NCBI GenBank assembly: GCA_938028705.1
Contig: CALIZI010000229.1
Coordinates: forward strand, 1-64,000
DNA length: 64,000 bases
Reading direction: 5' to 3'
Origin: an uncultured Saprospiraceae bacterium
GTDB lineage: Bacteria; Bacteroidota; Bacteroidia; Chitinophagales; Saprospiraceae
Under the pieces are notes generated by a model that did no database searches, had not been told where the DNA came from, and worked only from the letters and a program-made list of their open reading frames with translations. This document shows positions 58,953-64,000 of the stretch, piece after piece. Made by a program: the position numbers and the translations under genes. Every line of letters starts with the position of its first letter. The stretch's first letter is position 1.

Positions 58953-61628
58953 TTATTTTATAATAATTTTTTCAGTCAGCAAAATACCTTGGTTGCCCGT
59001 AATGCGAACAAAATACATCCCGCTGTTGAGTTGAGATATTGCTACCGGAACACGCTCTACGAAATTGAGTTTATCGAATTGCCGATAATATACCTCTCGT
59101 CCGAGTGCATCGTAGAGGTGGATGTCTAAGGCTTTGTCGTCATTGCCCGTCAGTTCCAACTGAAATGTACCGTCATTGGGGTTGGGAATGACTTGTAGAT
59201 GGAGGTCACCGTAGTCAACAGGCTCTTCGGGGATGATTTTCATAAAGGGGTCGTCGGCATAGTATAGTTTTTGGGTACAATCCATACTATCTTTTACAAT
59301 GACCCAATAGTAGTAGTTGTCAGTATCCAAACCACTTGATACATAATTTTGATAGACTTCTCCTACCAGTTCTTCGGGGCATAAAGTTATTTTATCTTCT
59401 CTGCCCCATTGGTAGGAATCAAAGTCGTTGCGGTTGCAGAAGAGGGTGTTGGTTTGTCCGATGCGGAGGATTTTGGTGTTGGGGTCAGAGGTATTGCTCC
59501 ATGTAGGTGATTCAGATATTTGATTACTGCAAGTACCTAATGCGTAAGTCAAAACTACATTGGTCGTTCCTCCAGTATTCATAAGCTCTAATGCAGCACA
59601 TCCATCCTCATTTTCCACTCCGTCAAGGCTACCATTTACTGACCAAGTATAGGTATAATCCGGCAATGGATTTTCTACACTTACTGTAATCACCTGACGG
59701 TCATCGCAAAGCCCTTGAAGAGAAGGGGTATAACTAATTGTAGGTGCTTGGAGTATGGCTAATGTAAGGGTTACTTCACTAACCTCATGACAACCTGTAT
59801 TATCAAATTCTAATCTTGCAAATACTATGGTATCACCGGAAGTATAAGGGCTTGGTATTGGATCATTGCCCGATTCGGCATTAGCCATAGTCGTGTGGTA
59901 GGTTACGCTGCTGACTCCCTGTTGCCCACCTACGTCTGCATCTGCTTGAGTTAAATTAAACTCTCCCATACCGGAATTATTATTATCACAAGATGTAACA
60001 TTTGCATTGGAGGCAGTTGGTGGGGTGATGTTTTGGACTACAGTTGCACTACCAATAGCCGTACAGCCATTTGCATTATCCGTAATTGTCACCATGTATG
60101 TTCCCGGCATATCAACACCTAAAGTTGCTCCTGTATTTCCATTTCCCCAATCGTAACCCGGTGTTCCCGTAACCGTTGAGCCTGATGCGTTGAGTGTGAC
60201 AGTGGTTCTGTCACAAGTGAGGGTATCTGGTGTAGGTATTATTGGGGTCGGGTCTATTGTGGATTCGCCTATCTCTACACTTGTTGTTCCCATACAACCG
60301 TTATTATCTGTAACTGTCAGGGAGTAAGTATTGGGAGTTGTCACATCTATCATTTCTCCACTTACACCTGTACTCCATGAGTACGTATAATTGGGAACTC
60401 CTCCACTTGCGCTTCCCATTAGGGTTATTTCAGTTTGTGTACAGGTAAGTGTAAGGCTGCTTGGACTTATTGTAGGAACGGGCATTGGTGATCCTGTCAC
60501 CATGACTGTTGCTGTATCTGTACATCCGTTATCATTACGAGTTACAGTAAGCGTGTATAGACCTATTGCAGATACATCAATAGACATTCCTGTACCCGTA
60601 AAGTTATTTGGTCCTGTCCAACTATAATCTACATCCTGCGTGCCTGAACCTCCTGTTAATGTTACGGGTTGATTATTACAAGCGAGTGTACCACTTGCTG
60701 TGGCTGTGACGTTGACTGGTGGGAGTGTATTTTCGTTTATTATAACTTGTTTTGTGGTGGAGCACATATTTTCATCCGTAACCATTACTGTGTAAGTACC
60801 GGATGCTGTTATTTGTGTGCTGCTAGGGTCGTTCATTCCCCCTATATTATTCCAGTCATAAGTATAAGTACCTTGTCCATTAACTACTGCTTCTGCCGTA
60901 ATGGTATTTAAGTCACAAGTAATTGTTGTTTCGTTAGGGGTTAAATTTATATTAAACATAGGTACTAGGTTGACATTTAAAGTCACCTCTTTTACCGAGA
61001 AACAACCATTACCATTCACAGCTTCTAATCTGGAATAAATAATTCCGCCTGATGTTGAATAAGGTAGAGAAGTATCTATATTCAGCATACCCGCGTCTGC
61101 TTGTGCCTGTGTTTCGTGAAAAGTGACTAAATGCCCCGCATCACCATTATCCGCTATTCCATTTCCATTTCCATCATTATCAATATCATTACGAAGTTCA
61201 GATAAGTCAAAGAATCCCATATTGGCATCATTACCACAAACAGTAAGCATGACAGGATTGGCTACGGGTGGAGTTGTATTTTCTGTCATTTGGAAGTTAC
61301 ATGAACATGGGTCAAGTCCACTGTTGCTTACATAATTAAATAATATCATATAGTTGCCCGACATTGTTGCTCCTTCTATGTCGAACTCTGCATTATTAAT
61401 ATTCGGAATTACTCCCATTTCTTCTGTACCATCTGGATAAACCAAATCAAAATTGAGTACACTTGAGCCACCATTCACAGTTGCAATCAACATATCTTCA
61501 TTGCAGGTTAATTCATTTGCTGTGATGATTACACCACAACAGGCTTGTCCTCTTACCTGATGACAAATCAGCATAAAAAAGAGGCATAATACATTGCATT
61601 TTAATATAAATCGTAAATGAATATTCAT
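58953..61628 (-). CDS. Type IX-secreted SprB-repeat protein
   Basis: An 891-residue protein with a signal peptide (LFFMLICHQVRGQ). Multiple SprB/PKD-like repeats follow (VTITDNANGCTAIGSATV, TLTCTQTEITLMGSASGG, YSWSTGVSG), along with two copies of a segment with VTSCDNN.GMGEFNL.QADADV or ICGNDANMGFFDLSEL. The C-terminal ~75 residues are a type A sorting domain (IPNPNDGTFQLELTG, IHLYDALGREVYY, ISQLNSGMYFVRITGNQG), the signal for the type IX secretion system. It is probably a surface adhesin or a soluble secreted protein. Confidence 0.92.
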   Translation of the reverse strand: MNIHLRFILKCNVLCLFFMLICHQVRGQACCGVIITANELTCNEDMLIATVNGGSSVLNFDLVYPDGTEEMGVIPNINNAEFDIEGATMSGNYMILFNYVSNSGLDPCSCNFQMTENTTPPVANPVMLTVCGNDANMGFFDLSELRNDIDNDGNGNGIADNGDAGHLVTFHETQAQADAGMLNIDTSLPYSTSGGIIYSRLEAVNGNGCFSVKEVTLNVNLVPMFNINLTPNETTITCDLNTITAEAVVNGQGTYTYDWNNIGGMNDPSSTQITASGTYTVMVTDENMCSTTKQVIINENTLPPVNVTATASGTLACNNQPVTLTGGSGTQDVDYSWTGPNNFTGTGMSIDVSAIGLYTLTVTRNDNGCTDTATVMVTGSPMPVPTISPSSLTLTCTQTEITLMGSASGGVPNYTYSWSTGVSGEMIDVTTPNTYSLTVTDNNGCMGTTSVEIGESTIDPTPIIPTPDTLTCDRTTVTLNASGSTVTGTPGYDWGNGNTGATLGVDMPGTYMVTITDNANGCTAIGSATVVQNITPPTASNANVTSCDNNNSGMGEFNLTQADADVGGQQGVSSVTYHTTMANAESGNDPIPSPYTSGDTIVFARLEFDNTGCHEVSEVTLTLAILQAPTISYTPSLQGLCDDRQVITVSVENPLPDYTYTWSVNGSLDGVENEDGCAALELMNTGGTTNVVLTYALGTCSNQISESPTWSNTSDPNTKILRIGQTNTLFCNRNDFDSYQWGREDKITLCPEELVGEVYQNYVSSGLDTDNYYYWVIVKDSMDCTQKLYYADDPFMKIIPEEPVDYGDLHLQVIPNPNDGTFQLELTGNDDKALDIHLYDALGREVYYRQFDKLNFVERVPVAISQLNSGMYFVRITGNQGILLTEKIIIK

Positions 61629-61682
61629 AATTTAACTTTTGAAGTTTAACATTTTTTATAAGTATAAAAAAAATAAAGTGAG

Positions 61683-61690
61683 TACCTTTG
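61683..61690 (+). promoter_or_regulatory. TAnnTTTG promoter element
   Basis: TACCTTTG, 32 bases upstream of the lipoprotein start at 61722, matches the Bacteroidota minus-7 element. No convincing upstream TTG is visible. Confidence 0.5.
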
Positions 61691-61721
61691 CAAAAAATAA
61701 TTTATTTTAATCAAAAATATT

Positions 61722-62291
61722 ATGAAAAAACAAATTTTAACAACACTCGCTTTATCTTTAAGTTTAATACTGACATTAAATTGCTGTAAGAAAGATGACG
61801 AAAATACTTCAAATGAATTTCCCATTAAGTTAGTAATGACAGGTATTGAGAATCAAAGTGATGCTTTACTTAGGACAATAGATGGTGATACTTCCGCTCC
61901 CTCTTTGGGTATAACACAGGAATTATCTGATTTCATGAATGATGTTGATAAATGGGCACCAAAGGAAATTAATTTAGTAAATGATAGTTTAAGTCAATTT
62001 ACTGCTAGTGAATTTGGTGAATTTTATCAACAATTCGAATTAGATAGTATCCCGTATCAAGTTGTTGGACAGTCTTACACTTTTGTTAAAACTGATAATA
62101 ATCGAATCACAGAAGCTATGGGAAACAACGAAAAGTTATCTATTCCTTATCAAGCTCTTTTAAAAAGAGGTACAACAAATGGTGGAAAAATCCACATACC
62201 TACTAGCTTCGAGACCTTTCTGATTAATGACTTTTTTTCCGGTGATTCCTTAGTCTATATCACCTACGATGTCGTCTATGAAGTAGAATAA
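61722..62291 (+). CDS. Lipoprotein of unknown function
   Basis: A 189-residue protein with a lipoprotein signal (ILTTLALSLSLILTLNCC, lipobox LNC). The mature part begins KKDDENTS and has SLGITQELSDFMNDVDKWAPKEINL, QVVGQSYTFVKTDNNRI and a C-terminal SLVYITYDVVYEV. No family was recognised. It is a single-gene unit with its own promoter element and terminator. Confidence 0.75.
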   Translation: MKKQILTTLALSLSLILTLNCCKKDDENTSNEFPIKLVMTGIENQSDALLRTIDGDTSAPSLGITQELSDFMNDVDKWAPKEINLVNDSLSQFTASEFGEFYQQFELDSIPYQVVGQSYTFVKTDNNRITEAMGNNEKLSIPYQALLKRGTTNGGKIHIPTSFETFLINDFFSGDSLVYITYDVVYEVE

Positions 62292-62323
62292 TCAGAACTC
62301 TTCTTAATATATCAAAAAACACC

Positions 62324-62357
62324 AAAACGGCGAACCCAAAAAGTTCGTCGTTTTTTT
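62324..62357 (+). terminator. Rho-independent terminator
   Basis: AAAACGGCGAAC, a CCAAAAA loop, then GTTCGTCGTTTT with one G-T pair and seven T residues in all. It lies 33 bases after the lipoprotein stop codon. Confidence 0.9.
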
Positions 62358-62750
62358 GTATAAAAATTTCAAAAAATACAATATCAAGTAAATATTGACT
62401 ATAAAAATGATAGCCAAAACAGGTAGTGAATAGTATCAGGACAAGTATGTTGGGGTCTTCGCTACGTTCAAGAAGTATGTGTATATCGGGTTATCATAAA
62501 GATAAACAAGGATATTTGTGCGCTAAATTAATCATTTGTTTTAATATTACAAAATTTTTAGGTAAAAAAAATCAATATTTGTAATAATGTAGAGGAGAGT
62601 GACGAGAAAAGAGAGGAGCGAACGGTTTAGGACAACATTATATTAGCACCATATAAAATGTCACATATCACGTTATTTTCGTAAGACTTTATAAGTATTT
62701 ATGGTTTGTTTTGTACTGATAATTAACATTTTCTATCCATTGATACCTGT
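62358..62750. other. Gap before the CotH gene
   Basis: About 390 bases with no gene and no clear promoter. There is no sign of a repeat from elsewhere in the window. Confidence 0.4.
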
Positions 62751-64000
62751 ATGAAGAAAACCCTCACTAAGCTGTTTTTGATGACGATGTGCTGTATGAC
62801 TATGGCGCATGCTCAGAGTCTGGAACCCGTTGCTTTTTCGGTAGAAAGAGGTTTTTATTCAACTCCTTTTACCTTAGCATTAGCCGTAAGCGATACATCA
62901 GCAATCATCAAATATACACTGAATGGCTCCGGTCCGACTCTACAGCATGGCAATACGTATCACACGCCTCTGAATATAACCGGTTCCACCGTTGTACGGG
63001 CTTTTGCATTGACGGATTCTGATACTACACACATCGTCACACATTCCTATATTTTCATTAAAGATATTTTTCATCAGCAAGGTACACCTGTGGGCTATAC
63101 TAATAATTGGGGAAAGTATCCGGCAGACTATGAGGTAAACCCCGATATTGCCAATGCCCCACAGTACGCTTCCATGATAAGGGAGAGTTTTAATGAATTT
63201 CCTACCTTGTCGCTGACCCTCAACTCCGAATATTTATTCGATGACAGCATCGGGATTTATACCAATTCTGAGGAGCGTGGCATAGATTGGGAGCGAGCTA
63301 CTTCAGTGGAAATGATATTTGCCGACGGCACACCGGGATTTCACGAAAATGCAGGTTTACGAATTATGGGCGGTATCACACGCAATCCCAAGCATTATAA
63401 AAAACACAGTCTGCGCTTATTATTTAAGTCACAATATGGTGCAAAAAAACTGGAATATCCCCTATTCGGAGAAGGTGGAACGGACAAACACAACACATTG
63501 GTACTTAGGATGGTGGGGCAATTTAATGTCAACGACCATCGCCCATATCAATGCGAAAAAACGCAGATTGCCAAAGACCAGTTTGCCCGCGAATTGCAGC
63601 TCAAAATGGGACATCCCGCAGCACGCGGACGTTTTGTACATGTCTTTTTGAATGGTTTGTATTGGGGCATGTACAACCTCACTGAACGACCTGATGCGGC
63701 TTATATGGAAGAATATTTTGGTGGTGACAAGGAAGATTATGATGCCCTCAATTCATTGGAACCTGTGGACGGAGACTCTCTGGCATGGTACAAAATAGTA
63801 GAACTCGCCGACAATGGACTTACATCAGATTCTGCTTATCAAAATATTCAACAATACCTTGACCTCGATAATTTTTTCGATTATATGATACTCAATCATT
63901 GGGGAATCAATTTGGATTGGGATTATCATAACTGGTATGCCGCAAGAAAAAGAGAGGATGGCGCAACATTCAAATTTTTCAGTTGGGATGCTGAATTTAT
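62751..64000 (+). CDS. CotH-kinase-family protein with a chitobiase-like N-terminal module (partial)
   Basis: The frame opens with a signal peptide (MKKTLTKLFLMTMCCMTMAHAQ) and runs off the right edge. Residues ~25-100 resemble the chitobiase/hexosaminidase C-terminal type module (IIKYTLNGSGPT, YHTPLNITGSTVVRAFA). From ~150 it matches the CotH family: GLRIMGGITRN, KHSLRLLFKSQYG, LVLRMVGQFN, TQIAKDQFARELQLKMG, HVFLNGLYWGMYNLTERPD, and NHWGINLDWDYHNWY. CotH proteins are atypical kinases of surface or secreted proteins. In Bacteroidota this combination usually ends with a sorting domain, not visible here. Confidence 0.88.
   Translation, partial: MKKTLTKLFLMTMCCMTMAHAQSLEPVAFSVERGFYSTPFTLALAVSDTSAIIKYTLNGSGPTLQHGNTYHTPLNITGSTVVRAFALTDSDTTHIVTHSYIFIKDIFHQQGTPVGYTNNWGKYPADYEVNPDIANAPQYASMIRESFNEFPTLSLTLNSEYLFDDSIGIYTNSEERGIDWERATSVEMIFADGTPGFHENAGLRIMGGITRNPKHYKKHSLRLLFKSQYGAKKLEYPLFGEGGTDKHNTLVLRMVGQFNVNDHRPYQCEKTQIAKDQFARELQLKMGHPAARGRFVHVFLNGLYWGMYNLTERPDAAYMEEYFGGDKEDYDALNSLEPVDGDSLAWYKIVELADNGLTSDSAYQNIQQYLDLDNFFDYMILNHWGINLDWDYHNWYAARKREDGATFKFFSWDAEF

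Overview
The window looks like a chromosome segment of a Bacteroidota bacterium. Evidence: TAnnTTTG-type promoters, a protein with a C-terminal type IX secretion sorting domain, an ECF sigma / anti-sigma / DUF4252 operon, and a type VI secretion system (T6SS) of the Bacteroidota kind (subtype iii), with TssR and no sign of TssJLM. The finer lineage (Saprospiria- or Cytophagia-like) is a guess. No rRNA, tRNA, CRISPR array or intact insertion sequence was seen.

1-28.3 kb, plus strand: T6SS structural and effector region. It opens with a lipoprotein, a sigma-region-2-only protein, an ECF-type sigma factor, and an unusual Hcp tube protein whose N-terminus looks like the first helices of an anti-sigma factor. 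A ~168-bp tandem regulatory array leads into two ordinary Hcp genes. Three VgrG spike islands follow. Each has a PAAR-like tip gene (DUF4280 type): a bare tip in island 1, a tip fused to a GH19-like wall hydrolase in island 2, and a tip fused to a Hint domain plus a probable PD-(D/E)xK nuclease in island 3. Imm11/DUF1629-like proteins and an uncharacterised partner family lie within the islands. Baseplate genes tssE, tssF and tssG, a PKD-type inner-membrane protein and clpV/tssH complete the block. TssB, TssC, TssK and TssN are not in the window.

28.4-47.8 kb: accessory and housekeeping genes. These are an unknown protein, a GH17-like lipoprotein, a small lipoprotein, a barrel-like protein, an XRE-ImmA/PIN/coiled-coil module, OsmC, a thioredoxin-like protein, a DASH-type cryptochrome/photolyase, a small protein with an HNH nuclease, a large alpha-2-macroglobulin, a PIN/ParS-like toxin-antitoxin pair, a HigA-like regulator with a mini-ORF, and the ECF sigma operon. 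Large perfect hairpins and dispersed repeats occupy the gaps.

48.0-58.8 kb, minus strand: a second block that probably builds the T6SS trans-envelope complex. In transcription order it encodes an outer-membrane barrel protein with an Ig-like domain, a PKD inner-membrane protein, a coiled-coil inner-membrane rod, a small exported protein, TssR, and a MacB-like ABC transporter. The two inner-membrane proteins here share a C-terminal ~85-residue domain with the PKD protein beside clpV, which ties the two blocks together.

58.9-64.0 kb: a type IX-secreted repeat protein, a lipoprotein with a clear terminator, and a CotH-kinase-family protein running off the right edge.
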